DNA of 22,598 nucleotides from Proteiniphilum sp. UBA5283 (GCA_002408485.1 DHSP01000078.1:31474-54071), one strand, 5' to 3'. Shown: positions 8,280-16,645, numbered from the stretch's first letter. Translations and numbers: made by a program. The notes: a model not told the origin generated them from the letters alone.

Positions 8280-8347
8280 TTCAGTGATTCGATGATTCGG
8301 TAATTCCAAAATGGGAGATCCGTTAATTCAATGATCCGATATTCAGT
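8278..8347. repeat. Degenerate octanucleotide tandem repeat between era and der
   Basis: Starting inside the era stop codon, four octamers follow in register: GATTCAGT, GATTCGAT, GATTCGGT and AATTCCAA. After a 7-nt interruption come three more (GATCCGTT, AATTCAAT, GATCCGAT) and a partial one (ATTCAGT). The consensus is roughly RATTCRRT. No stem-loop with a T-run is present, so this is not a terminator. Its role is unknown. Confidence 0.65.
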
Positions 8348-8377
8348 AAAACAATAAATCAGCAAATCAAAAAGAAT

Positions 8378-9691
8378 ATGCAAAATTTAGTAGCAATCGT
8401 GGGACGCCCCAATGTGGGGAAATCCACCCTGTTTAATCGCCTGACTCAGACTCGACAGGCCATTGTGACGGAAGTATCGGGTACTACTCGCGACCGCCAG
8501 TACGGGAAGGTGAGCTGGAATGGACAGGAGTTTTCCCTGGTAGATACCGGCGGTTGGGTAGTAAATTCGGATGATGTCATGGAGGATGAGATCAACAAAC
8601 AGGTACGTATTGCCATTGATGAAGCCGATGTGATTCTTTTTGTGGTTGATGTGATGAATGGGCGGACCGATCTGGATGCAGGTGTGGCACAGATGTTGCG
8701 CAGGTCTGGCAAGCCGGTGGTCGTGGTGGCCAATAAGTCGGATAATTTCGATATAGGACATCAGGCTGCTGAATTTTATTCCTTTGGACTTGGTGATCCA
8801 TACAGTGTGTCGGCTATCAATGGTTCAGGAACAGGTGACCTGTTGGATCACATCATTACTCTTTTTACCAGAGACAATGAGGAGGAGATTCTGGAGGATA
8901 TTCCCCGGTTTGCGGTCGTGGGACGTCCCAATGCCGGTAAATCATCCATCATCAATGCATTAATCGGAGAGGAGAGAAGCATCGTTACCGACATTGCCGG
9001 TACGACACGCGACTCCATTTACATGCGTTATAATAAGTTCGGCATGGATTTCTACCTGATCGATACTGCCGGCATCCGTAAAAAAGGAAAAGTGACGGAA
9101 GATCTGGAGTATTTCTCGGTTATTCGTTCTATTAGAGTCATCGAAAATGCCGATGTCTGTATCCTGATGCTTGATGCTACCCGGGGTATTGAGAGCCAGG
9201 ACCTGAATATTTTCTCACTCATCCAGAAAAATCGTAAAGGATTGGTCGTTTTTGTGAATAAGTGGGATACGGTGGAAGAAAAAAACAATGTGGTGATCAA
9301 AACATTCGAGAATGCCATCCGTCAGCGCTTGGCTCCCTTTACCGATTTCCCGATTATCTTCGGGTCGGCGCTAACCAAACAACGCATCCTCAAAGTAATG
9401 GATGTAGCTAAGGAGGTTTATACGAACCGGAAGCGGAAGGTATCCACCAGTAAGCTCAACGAGATCATGTTGCCCATTATCGAAAAAACGCCCCCACCTG
9501 CCAACAAAGGGAAGTATATAAAGGTGAAGTATATCACTCAGTTGCCAAATACTCAGATTCCTTCCTTTGCTTTCTTTTGCAATCTTCCCCAATGGATCAA
9601 AGAACCCTACAAACGGTTTATCGAAAACAGAATGCGTGAGAATTGGAATTTTTCGGGCACTCCCATTAATATCTTCTTTCGGGAAAAATAA
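8378..9691 (+). CDS. der: GTPase Der (EngA), 50S assembly factor
   Basis: Double-GTPase needed for late 50S ribosomal subunit assembly. The 437-residue protein has two complete G domains in tandem. The first has G1 GRPNVGKS (9-16), G3 DTGG (56-59), G4 NKSD (119-122) and G5 SA (145-146). The second has G1 GRPNAGKS (182-189), G3 DTAG (229-232), G4 NKWD (294-297) and G5 SAL (330-332). Both carry the SGTTRD/AGTTRD switch segment. The C-terminal KH-like domain (about 350-437) includes KYIKVKYITQLPNTQIPSF and ends GTPINIFFREK, the standard Der terminus. It lies 98 nt downstream of era, with an octamer repeat but no terminator between them, so cotranscription is likely. Confidence 0.98.
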   Translation: MQNLVAIVGRPNVGKSTLFNRLTQTRQAIVTEVSGTTRDRQYGKVSWNGQEFSLVDTGGWVVNSDDVMEDEINKQVRIAIDEADVILFVVDVMNGRTDLDAGVAQMLRRSGKPVVVVANKSDNFDIGHQAAEFYSFGLGDPYSVSAINGSGTGDLLDHIITLFTRDNEEEILEDIPRFAVVGRPNAGKSSIINALIGEERSIVTDIAGTTRDSIYMRYNKFGMDFYLIDTAGIRKKGKVTEDLEYFSVIRSIRVIENADVCILMLDATRGIESQDLNIFSLIQKNRKGLVVFVNKWDTVEEKNNVVIKTFENAIRQRLAPFTDFPIIFGSALTKQRILKVMDVAKEVYTNRKRKVSTSKLNEIMLPIIEKTPPPANKGKYIKVKYITQLPNTQIPSFAFFCNLPQWIKEPYKRFIENRMRENWNFSGTPINIFFREK

Positions 9692-9971
9692 ATTTCGGAC
9701 AATCGTTGTCGGCAAACGCAAAAAAGTGTGCAATTTTAACTGAAATAAATAATTTCAGAGATAGCCCAACGCTTCCGTGAAAAATATTTTTTTATTTTGC
9801 ATATTGCGAAATAAATAGCAAAAACCGATGAAATACCAAAAATATTGCGTTAATTTGTATAACTTTTGGCAGGATAGGAGGGTGATAAAAACTGCTATCG
9901 TGTTTTAAAAAAATAAAAAATGAATGGCAACACCCCGGTCGTCAGACTGGGATAAACGAAGGGGACTACTG

Positions 9972-12107
9972 ATGAATACGAAAAACAATCCTGAAAACGA
10001 AAAACTACCCGTTAACGACGAACAAACAACAAAAGAACTGCAAGACGCAACGAAGGAGATACCATCGCCGGTAGATAATTCGCTACCGCTTGATGTTCCC
10101 AACGAGGAGCCAGTACCGGAACCGGGTGTTGCAGTTGCGGCGGAAGAGAATGAGACCGGTTCTGTTCCGGATGATGTTGTCCCTGAGGAAGAACCGGTGA
10201 GTGAGGTCGCATCTGTTAATCCCGTAGTCGATGATAAGGTCGCTCAGAAGGAAAAGGATGTAGATACAGAGGAACCTGTATCTATTGATTATGAGCTTGA
10301 AGATGCCCGTGAGGAGGAAGAAGCCGATGAGGAAGAAACCGATGATGAAGAAGAGCATGATCCGGAGGCCGATGCTTCCCTGGACGAGTCCAGCGTCTCG
10401 TTGCTCCCCATAGAAGAGATTGTACAGCATCTCCGCAATTTGTTACAGTCGGATAACCCGAAGCGGAAAGATGTTGATGAATATAAAAATCAATTTTACC
10501 GATCGTTGCGGAACGAAACGGAAGGGCAAAAGCAGGCTTTTCTGGCAAACGGAGGTGAAGAAATTGATTTCATTTCCAACGAACCGGCGCTCTTCACCGA
10601 AGGCAAAGAGCTGCTTCAGAAAATCAAGGAAAAACGCTCAGTTATTGCTGCAAGGGAAGAGGCAGAGAAAGAGAAAAACGTGGCCCGGAAGCTGGCAATC
10701 ATCGAACAGATAAAACTCCTGACAGAAACGCAAGGACAGGAAGATTTCAATAAATCCTATCAGGAATTCAAATCACTTCAGCAAGAGTGGAACGAAATCA
10801 AGCAGGTTCCACAGGCAAAAGTGAATGAGTTGTGGAAATCGTACCAGCGCTACGTGGAGAAGTTCTATGATCTGGTACGTATCAACAACGAGTTCAGAGA
10901 ATATGATTTTAAGAAAAATCTGGAACTGAAGACTGATCTGTGCGAAGCAGCGGAAAGACTCGATGAAGAAACGGATGTGATCTCTGCATTTCATCAGCTG
11001 CAGAACCTGCATCAGGAATGGAGGGAAATAGGACCTGTTTCCAGGAAGGATAGAGAAGAGATATGGAATAGGTTTAAAGAAGCTTCTACTAATATCAACA
11101 AAAAGTATCAGGCTCATTTCGAGGAGTTAAGAGGCAAGGAGGACGAAAATCTTGAATTGAAGACAGCACTCTGCGAGAAGCTTGAGGCAATCGACTACAG
11201 CAGGCTCACAACCGTGAGGGAGTGGAACAACAAAGTGAAGGAAGTGCTCGATATTCAGTCGCAATGGCGCCAGATAGGCTATGTTCCGAGAAAATGGAAC
11301 ACGAAGATTTATAAACGCTATCGCGCTGCCTGCGATCTTTTTTTCAAAACCAAGAACGATTTCTATAAATCTCTTCGCGGTGAGATGGAAGAGAACCTCA
11401 GAAAAAAGATCGAACTGTGTGAACGTGCCGAGGCAATGAAAGAGAGCCACGACTGGAAAAAAACAACCCAGGAGATGATCGACATCCAGAAAGCGTGGAA
11501 GAGCATCGGTGTAGTACCTCATAAGTATGTGGACAGCATCTGGAAACGATTTATTACTGCGTGTGATTATTTCTTTGAGCAGAAAAAGATCCATACTTCA
11601 TCACAATACGACGAGGAGGCCAAAAACCTGGAAGCCAAGAAGGCAGTGGTCGAACGAATCACAAAGCTGGATACCTCTCTGGAGACTGACGAGGCTTTGT
11701 CTCAGTTACATGCACTAATGGACGAGTGGTATGCCATCGGTCACGTACCTTATAAATTAAAGGATCGGGTATATCGTGACTTTTATGAGGCTACGGAGGC
11801 ACAGTTCGATCGGTTGAATATTGATAAGGCTGACCGGAAGCTTGAAAGCTTTAAAACCAACCTCTCCGATATGGCCAAATCCAGTAATGCCAAAAACCAA
11901 ATGCTGCGTGAACGAGAGAAGTTGATGCGCCAGTACGAACGGATGAAAGGCGAACTGCAGACCTACGAAAATAATATTGGATTTCTTTCGGTTTCTTCCA
12001 AAAAAGGAAATTATCTTCTGGATGATATGAACCAGAAGATGGAAAAAATTAAATCGGAGCTGCAGCTGATCGTGAAAAAGATCGGAGTCATTGATACGGA
12101 GTTATAA
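9972..12107 (+). CDS. DUF349 repeat-containing protein
   Basis: A 711-residue protein with five DUF349 repeats, a Bacteroidota-enriched coiled domain of unknown function. Residues about 1-150 are low-complexity and strongly acidic (EEPVPEPG, EEEEADEEETDDEEEHD). Repeats are marked by a W-x2-I-x2-VP motif at about residues 271 (EWNEIKQVPQ), 348 (EWREIGPVSRK), 430 (QWRQIGYVPRK), 507 (AWKSIGVVPHK) and 585 (EWYAIGHVPYK), spaced roughly 77-82 residues. Predicted helices follow each, and a coiled-coil tail covers about 640-700. No signal peptide or membrane segment is visible, so it is likely cytosolic. An in-frame ATG at 9924 would add 16 residues (MATPRSSDWDKRRGLL) unlike the acidic tail; I prefer 9972, which has AAGGGG 7 nt upstream. 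A strong terminator follows, so it is probably monocistronic. Confidence 0.86.
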   Translation: MNTKNNPENEKLPVNDEQTTKELQDATKEIPSPVDNSLPLDVPNEEPVPEPGVAVAAEENETGSVPDDVVPEEEPVSEVASVNPVVDDKVAQKEKDVDTEEPVSIDYELEDAREEEEADEEETDDEEEHDPEADASLDESSVSLLPIEEIVQHLRNLLQSDNPKRKDVDEYKNQFYRSLRNETEGQKQAFLANGGEEIDFISNEPALFTEGKELLQKIKEKRSVIAAREEAEKEKNVARKLAIIEQIKLLTETQGQEDFNKSYQEFKSLQQEWNEIKQVPQAKVNELWKSYQRYVEKFYDLVRINNEFREYDFKKNLELKTDLCEAAERLDEETDVISAFHQLQNLHQEWREIGPVSRKDREEIWNRFKEASTNINKKYQAHFEELRGKEDENLELKTALCEKLEAIDYSRLTTVREWNNKVKEVLDIQSQWRQIGYVPRKWNTKIYKRYRAACDLFFKTKNDFYKSLRGEMEENLRKKIELCERAEAMKESHDWKKTTQEMIDIQKAWKSIGVVPHKYVDSIWKRFITACDYFFEQKKIHTSSQYDEEAKNLEAKKAVVERITKLDTSLETDEALSQLHALMDEWYAIGHVPYKLKDRVYRDFYEATEAQFDRLNIDKADRKLESFKTNLSDMAKSSNAKNQMLREREKLMRQYERMKGELQTYENNIGFLSVSSKKGNYLLDDMNQKMEKIKSELQLIVKKIGVIDTEL

Positions 12108-12137
12108 TGATGTATTGATGCACTAGATAATAGTCTG

Positions 12138-12165
12138 GCGACCGGATAGATCCGGTCGCTTTTTT
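12138..12165 (+). terminator. Rho-independent terminator after the DUF349 gene
   Basis: GCGACCGGA (12138-12146) pairs perfectly with TCCGGTCGC (12151-12159) around a TAGA tetraloop, with six T residues at 12160-12165. This is the most GC-rich terminator stem in the window. Confidence 0.93.
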
Positions 12166-12187
12166 GTGCTCATCATAGTAGTTTTTA

Positions 12188-12215
12188 TTAACAAAATGTT
12201 TTCACATATTGTTAA
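12188..12215. repeat. Inverted repeat upstream of the GH2 gene, possible operator
   Basis: TTAACAA (12188-12194) and TTGTTAA (12209-12215) form a 7-bp inverted repeat with a 14-nt spacer, and AT/AT continues the symmetry inside. It lies 158 nt before the GH2 start, in a 207-nt spacer with no ORF. A regulator site is possible, but AT-rich inverted repeats also occur by chance. A near -7 box (TATTTTAG, 12223-12230, one mismatch) follows it. Confidence 0.3.
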
Positions 12216-12372
12216 TATTCATTATTTTAGTGGTGTATTAAAATGTTTGAGATGTTTATGAAATCTGACGATCTATGGAATTTTCTACTACTAAATGAAA
12301 GCCAACCATTCGAATAGCATCAAAAATGAGATTTACGGATATAACACCCAAATGTAAAAATCAATTAATTGT

Positions 12373-14184
12373 ATGAGAACAAATCTGATTGTATCCTTCT
12401 TTTTGTTAGCAACAAGCTCTCTATTTGCCCAGTGGCGGCCAGCGGGAGATAAAATTAAAACCAGGTGGGCATCGGAGATCGATGTGAATAATGTGCTCCC
12501 CGAATATCCGAGACCTATTATGGAACGGACCGAATGGCAAAATCTGAACGGACTGTGGAACTATGCAATTGTACCTGTTGGAAAACAAAAGCCTGCCAGT
12601 TTCGACGGGGAGATCCTGGTCCCTTTTGCTGTAGAATCAAGCCTTTCGGGCGTGCAGAAAAGAGTAGGAAAGGACAACGAGCTGTGGTATTGCCGGGAAT
12701 TCACGGTACCTTCCAGATGGAAAAATAACAATGTATTGCTTCATTTCGGTGCCGTGGACTGGAAAGCCGATGTGTGGGTCAACGGTGTAAAAGTAGGACA
12801 GCACACTGGTGGTTATACCCCGTTTTCGTTTGACATCACACCATCCCTGACCAGTGGAAAAAATTTCCTCGTCGTAAAAGTATGGGACCCCTCGGATCAG
12901 GGGCATCAGCCCCGAGGAAAACAGGTGAACAAACCCGAAGGCATCTGGTACACTCCGGTGACTGGCATCTGGCAGACTGTATGGCTCGAACCAGTACCCC
13001 GAAATTATATCAAGAATGTAAAAATTACACCCGACATCGACGTGAACATCCTCACTATTGAAGTTGCAGCAAGTTTGGGGTCAGTGGCGAACAGAGTGGA
13101 GGTAAAGGTGATGGAAGGTGCCCGTGAGGTGGCTATCGGCCAATCTATCAATAATCTTCCCGTTGAGGTAAGCATGCCCCAAAATGCCAGGTTGTGGTCG
13201 CCCGGCGATCCTTTTCTTTATGATTTGGAAATTACGCTTTTTGATGGTTTAAAACAACTCGACAAGGTGAAAAGCTATGCCGCCATGCGTAAATATTCTA
13301 CGAAAAGGGATGACAAGGGAATCGTAAGATTGCAACTTAACAACAAAAACCTGTTTCATTTCGGACCGCTCGACCAAGGATGGTGGCCCGACGGGCTCTA
13401 TACTGCTCCCACAGACGAAGCGTTGGAGTACGATATCATTAAAACCAGAGACTTTGGTTTCAATATGATTCGCAAACACGTGAAAGTGGAGCCGGCACGC
13501 TGGTACACCCATTGTGACCGTCATGGCATTATCGTTTGGCAGGATATGCCCAATGGTGATAGGGGTCCGGAATGGCAAATGCATCAGTATTTCACCGGTA
13601 CGGAACGCATACGTTCAGCCGAGTCGGAAGACAATTTTCGGAAAGAATGGAAAGAGATTATCGACTATCTTTACTCTTATCCTTCTGTCGGAGTGTGGGT
13701 GCCTTTTAACGAGGCGTGGGGACAATTCAAAACAGAAGAGATTACCAAATGGACAAAAAAATATGATCCTTCCCGCCTCGTGAATCCAGCGAGCGGAGGT
13801 AACCATTACACAATTGGCGATATGCTCGACTTACATAATTATCCGACCCCTCGGATGTATCTTTACGATGCACAGCGAGCAACCGTACTGGGTGAGTATG
13901 GAGGAATAGGATGGGCCAACAAGGAGCATCTCTGGGAACCCAACCGTAATTGGGGATACGTTCAGTTCAACAGTGAAAAAGAGGTGACCGACGAATATAT
14001 GAAGTATGCTGAACAGCTCAAGCAGCTGATCAGTGCTGGTTTGTCTGCTGCTGTCTATACCCAGACCACCGATGTTGAGGTGGAGGTGAACGGGTTGATG
14101 ACGTACGACAGGAAAATGGTGAAGGTGGACGAGGCACGGGTGAAAAAAGTAAACCGGGAAATTTGCAATCTGTTAAACGATTAG
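12373..14184 (+). CDS. Exported glycoside hydrolase family 2 protein
   Basis: A retaining exo-glycosidase of GH2, a family including beta-galactosidases, beta-glucuronidases and beta-mannosidases; the sugar specificity is not evident. The 603-residue protein begins with a signal peptide (MRTNLIVSFFLLATSSLFAQ, likely cut near residue 20), so it acts in the periplasm or beyond. The sugar-binding jelly-roll spans about 50-210, with WQNLNGLWNY (55-64) and FGAVDWKADVWVNG (125-138). An immunoglobulin-like domain covers about 212-310 and the TIM barrel about 320-600. Presumed catalytic residues are the acid/base E447 in VPFNEAWGQF and the nucleophile E508 in LGEYGGIGW. At about 600 residues it belongs to the short GH2 type without extra C-terminal domains. 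The GH43 remnant and aldose epimerase downstream suggest a plant- or host-glycan locus. Confidence 0.92.
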   Translation: MRTNLIVSFFLLATSSLFAQWRPAGDKIKTRWASEIDVNNVLPEYPRPIMERTEWQNLNGLWNYAIVPVGKQKPASFDGEILVPFAVESSLSGVQKRVGKDNELWYCREFTVPSRWKNNNVLLHFGAVDWKADVWVNGVKVGQHTGGYTPFSFDITPSLTSGKNFLVVKVWDPSDQGHQPRGKQVNKPEGIWYTPVTGIWQTVWLEPVPRNYIKNVKITPDIDVNILTIEVAASLGSVANRVEVKVMEGAREVAIGQSINNLPVEVSMPQNARLWSPGDPFLYDLEITLFDGLKQLDKVKSYAAMRKYSTKRDDKGIVRLQLNNKNLFHFGPLDQGWWPDGLYTAPTDEALEYDIIKTRDFGFNMIRKHVKVEPARWYTHCDRHGIIVWQDMPNGDRGPEWQMHQYFTGTERIRSAESEDNFRKEWKEIIDYLYSYPSVGVWVPFNEAWGQFKTEEITKWTKKYDPSRLVNPASGGNHYTIGDMLDLHNYPTPRMYLYDAQRATVLGEYGGIGWANKEHLWEPNRNWGYVQFNSEKEVTDEYMKYAEQLKQLISAGLSAAVYTQTTDVEVEVNGLMTYDRKMVKVDEARVKKVNREICNLLND

Positions 14185-14205
14185 CTCTTTCTCCTTCATA
14201 GCTAA

Positions 14206-14377
14206 ATGCATTCATTTTTTGCCGTTAATATTCATAGCCGTATTCTTCCTGTCTTGCAAAGCACGGGAGATCCCGACAGAGAAGCTTGTTGATAAGGGGG
14301 ATACCTATATTAATCCTGTTGTCGACTACGGTTTGCCAGATCCCACAATCATCAAGGCCGCAGATGGTTGTTTTTAA
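14206..14377 (+). pseudogene. Remnant of a GH43 family lipoprotein gene (frameshifted and truncated)
   Basis: The start codon at 14206 lies 21 nt after the GH2 stop, but its frame ends after 28 codons. If one T is removed from the T6 run at 14215-14220, the frame gives a lipoprotein signal peptide (LPLIFIAVFFLSC, lipobox cysteine in LSCK). This runs on as DKGDTYINPVVDYGLPDPTIIKAADG, here shown only to its break: YINPV and the DP catalytic-base motif PDPTII are characteristic of GH43 N-termini. Where relatives read DGYFYLY, this copy reads DGCF and a stop at 14375-14377, after which GH43 similarity disappears. About 50 of an expected 300 or more residues remain. It was probably once cotranscribed with the GH2 gene. 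The frameshift could be a sequencing error in the homopolymer, but the second stop and loss of the rest support real decay. Confidence 0.72.
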
Positions 14378-14380
14378 CTG

Positions 14381-14415
14381 TTTGTGTGTTTTTTAAAAAA
14401 AATCATGTAAATTTG
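14381..14415 (+). promoter_or_regulatory. Putative promoter for the aldose epimerase gene
   Basis: TAAATTTG at 14408-14415 fits TAnnTTTG. TTTG at 14381-14384 is 23 nt upstream, slightly long for a -33 box; TGTG at 14385-14388 has better spacing but weaker sequence. It begins just after the stop of the GH43 remnant and lies 46 nt before the epimerase start. Confidence 0.5.
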
Positions 14416-14461
14416 TGAGTGGATGAAGATCCGGAGAAATTAAATTAATATAAATGAAAAA

Positions 14462-15616
14462 ATGATGAGACTTAATCGAATGATCTGGCTATTGGCATTA
14501 ATTGCCGTAGTTGGATGTACCAGCAAGCAAAAAGAGACCCCCGCAGAGCAGGCAACCCTCTCGGGACTGAAAAAAAGCAATTTCCAGTCAGTGGTAAACG
14601 GAGATTCCACCAATCTGTATGTACTAACAAACGCAAATGGCGTTGAGGTAACCCTGACGAACTATGGCGGACGCATAGTCTCCGTAATGGTGCCCGACAG
14701 AGAGGGTAACTTGAAGGATGTGGTCCTTGGATTCGACAACATCGATGATTATGTCAATATTGATAATAATTTCGGAGCCACCATTGGCCGTTACGGCAAT
14801 CGAATTGCAAACGGCAAGATCACGGTGGCGGGAGTAGAGTATCAGTTGCCACAGAACAACTTCGGACATACGCTCCACGGCGGGCCGGAAGGATTTCACA
14901 AGAAGGTGTTTCAGGTCGAACAACCCGATGGACAGACTGTGGTGTTTTCATACCTGTCTGCAGACGGCGAAGCCGGTTTCCCCGGAAATCTTGATGTGAA
15001 AGTGACCATGACTCTTACCGATGACAATGCCATCGACCTGCAGTATGAGGCTACTACCGACAAGGAGACTGTGGTGAATCTCACCAATCACTCCTATTTC
15101 AACCTGAACGGCGACGGTAACAAAACTATTCTAGACGATTCGCTCACCATCCATGCTGATGCATTCACTCCAGTGGATAATACCTTTATGACCACAGGAG
15201 AAATAAGCCCGGTGGAGGGAACACCCATGGATTTCAGAACTCCTACCGTTATTGGTGAACGGATCGATAACTACGATTATGTACAATTAAAGAATGGCGA
15301 CGGATATGACCATAACTGGGTGTTGAACACGAAAGGCGATGTGAATCAGGTGGCTGCCACAGTGTACTCACCCGAGACCGGCATTCAGCTCGATGTCTAT
15401 ACCGATGAACCGGGGGTGCAGGTCTATACCGGTAACTTCCTCGATGGTACCGTGACCGGTAAAAATGGCGCCCTGTATGCCAAAAGGAATGCTATCTGCC
15501 TGGAGACACAGAAGTTCCCCGATTCGCCCAACAAAGCCGATTGGCCCTCACCTTACCTGAAGCCGGGAGAGAAATATACCAGCCGCTGTATTTATAAGTT
15601 TTCGGTAAAAAAATAA
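14462..15616 (+). CDS. Aldose 1-epimerase (mutarotase), lipoprotein
   Basis: GalM-type mutarotase that interconverts alpha and beta anomers of free aldoses such as galactose or glucose. The 384-residue product opens with a lipoprotein signal peptide; the lipobox VVGC puts the lipidated cysteine at residue 19, so it acts at a membrane surface outside the cytoplasm. Family motifs in order are GNRIANG (112-118), HTLHGG (136-141), TNHSYFNL (208-215, catalytic acid H210), GYDHNW (281-286) and CLETQKFPDSPN (346-357, catalytic base E348). Length is typical for secreted Bacteroidota forms. Two adjacent ATG codons (14462 and 14465) are possible starts. It has its own likely promoter, and the small DUF5652 gene follows 22 nt later. 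It probably equilibrates sugars freed by exported glycosidases such as the upstream GH2 enzyme. Confidence 0.93.
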   Translation: MMRLNRMIWLLALIAVVGCTSKQKETPAEQATLSGLKKSNFQSVVNGDSTNLYVLTNANGVEVTLTNYGGRIVSVMVPDREGNLKDVVLGFDNIDDYVNIDNNFGATIGRYGNRIANGKITVAGVEYQLPQNNFGHTLHGGPEGFHKKVFQVEQPDGQTVVFSYLSADGEAGFPGNLDVKVTMTLTDDNAIDLQYEATTDKETVVNLTNHSYFNLNGDGNKTILDDSLTIHADAFTPVDNTFMTTGEISPVEGTPMDFRTPTVIGERIDNYDYVQLKNGDGYDHNWVLNTKGDVNQVAATVYSPETGIQLDVYTDEPGVQVYTGNFLDGTVTGKNGALYAKRNAICLETQKFPDSPNKADWPSPYLKPGEKYTSRCIYKFSVKK

Positions 15617-15638
15617 TCATTCTATACGATTACGGAGT

Positions 15639-15854
15639 ATGGAAAGCTTGTCCAATCTGCCTCTCTGGCTGATCATACTGGGTGTCATCCTGGTTTTGTT
15701 TGATTCGGTTATGAAACTGATTGCACTCTGGAAATCGGCCCGGAACAATCAACTGGCCTGGTTTATCTGCCTGGCAATCTTTAATACCGTGGGTATCCTA
15801 CCCATCGTATACCTGGTGCTGAATAAGCAAAAAGCATTTCCACAGGATGACTAA
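15639..15854 (+). CDS. Small DUF5652-like membrane protein
   Basis: A 71-residue protein with two hydrophobic helices, about residues 8-29 (LWLIILGVILVLFDSVMKLI) and 40-61 (WFICLAIFNTVGILPIVYLV), joined by the basic loop ALWKSARNNQLA. The WKSARNNQLAWFICL and FNTVGILPIVYL segments match the DUF5652 pattern of small two-helix proteins. A short KAFPQDD tail follows. No function is known for the family. It begins 22 nt after the epimerase stop and precedes a strong terminator, so it is the last gene of that transcript. Topology is not certain; the positive loop suggests both ends lie outside the cytoplasm. Confidence 0.8.
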   Translation: MESLSNLPLWLIILGVILVLFDSVMKLIALWKSARNNQLAWFICLAIFNTVGILPIVYLVLNKQKAFPQDD

Positions 15855-15873
15855 CGGTCATTCTGCGATCTTA

Positions 15874-15920
15874 ACAAGAGGATGCATCACACCTACAGGG
15901 CTATGCATCCTCTTGTTTTT
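15874..15920 (+). terminator. Terminator with 14-bp stem between convergent genes
   Basis: ACAAGAGGATGCAT (15874-15887) pairs perfectly with ATGCATCCTCTTGT (15903-15916) across a 15-nt loop, then five T residues (15916-15920). It ends the epimerase/DUF5652 transcript. The minus strand also forms the stem but lacks a T-run after it, so it would serve nth only weakly. Confidence 0.88.
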
Positions 15921-15997
15921 CTACAACCTGGTATTCTCGCAAATGGGGGCATAAAAGCGGACATATTTAAGGCGCATTATTATAGAGGAACTGAATG

Positions 15998-16645
15998 TTA
16001 TAGCGCGGCACCGTTTTTTTGATAATATCGGCACCACTCCCTGAGTCCGCAGATCCCGCATTTTGGCTTTCGGGCAACACAGATGTACCGCCCATGAAGA
16101 ATGAGCCAGTGATGTGCTGTTGAAAGCAACTCTTCCGGAATATATTTTACCAGCTCGCGTTCGGTCTCGAGAGGTGATTTGGAGTTATCCGTCAGGCCGA
16201 TTCGATTAGCCACCCGAAACACATGGGTATCGACCGGCATGGCGGGTTTGTTGAAAGCAACGGCAAGGATTACGTTGGCCGTTTTGCGGCCTACTCCGGG
16301 TATGGTAAGCAACGAGTCTATATCGGTAGGCACTTCCCCTTCAAAATCGGAAACCAGTTTCCTGGCCATTCCGGTCAGGTTTTTTGCCTTATTATTGGGG
16401 TAGGAGCAGGAGCGGATATACTCAAACAGGTTGTCGGGAGAAGCAGCGGCCATTACCTCCGGCGTGGGAAAAGCTTCAAACAATGCAGGGGTAATCATGT
16501 TTACCCGCTTATCCGTGCATTGAGCAGATAAAATCACCGCGACCAGCAATTGGAAGTTATTTGCGTAATGCAACTCTGTTTCGGCCGATTCCGCATTGGC
16601 TTCAAACCAACCGATCACATTTTTGTAACGCTCTTTTTTTGTCAT
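15998..16645 (-). CDS. nth: Endonuclease III
   Basis: Bifunctional DNA glycosylase/AP lyase that removes oxidised pyrimidines in base-excision repair. The 215-residue protein starts MTKKERYKNVIGWF; an in-frame ATG at 16690 would add 15 residues (MNNLLSLNDSGKNQD) outside the family core, so 16645 is preferred. The helix-hairpin-helix is LLTIPGVGRKTANVILAVAF (112-131) with catalytic lysine K121. The catalytic aspartate is D139 in VDTHVFRV. The [4Fe-4S] cluster cysteines are C189, C196, C199 and C205, in the exact C-x6-C-x2-C-x5-C spacing. SAQCTDKRVN (40-49) is also standard. It is the last gene of the minus-strand cluster, 58 nt after the M81 gene, and faces the DUF5652 gene. Confidence 0.96.
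   Translation of the reverse strand: MTKKERYKNVIGWFEANAESAETELHYANNFQLLVAVILSAQCTDKRVNMITPALFEAFPTPEVMAAASPDNLFEYIRSCSYPNNKAKNLTGMARKLVSDFEGEVPTDIDSLLTIPGVGRKTANVILAVAFNKPAMPVDTHVFRVANRIGLTDNSKSPLETERELVKYIPEELLSTAHHWLILHGRYICVARKPKCGICGLREWCRYYQKNGAAL

Noticed and set aside
9698..9714. Small dyad after der (GACAA-TCG-TTGTC) considered as a terminator
   Set aside because: A 5-bp stem without a following T-run on the plus strand; no strong case for termination here.
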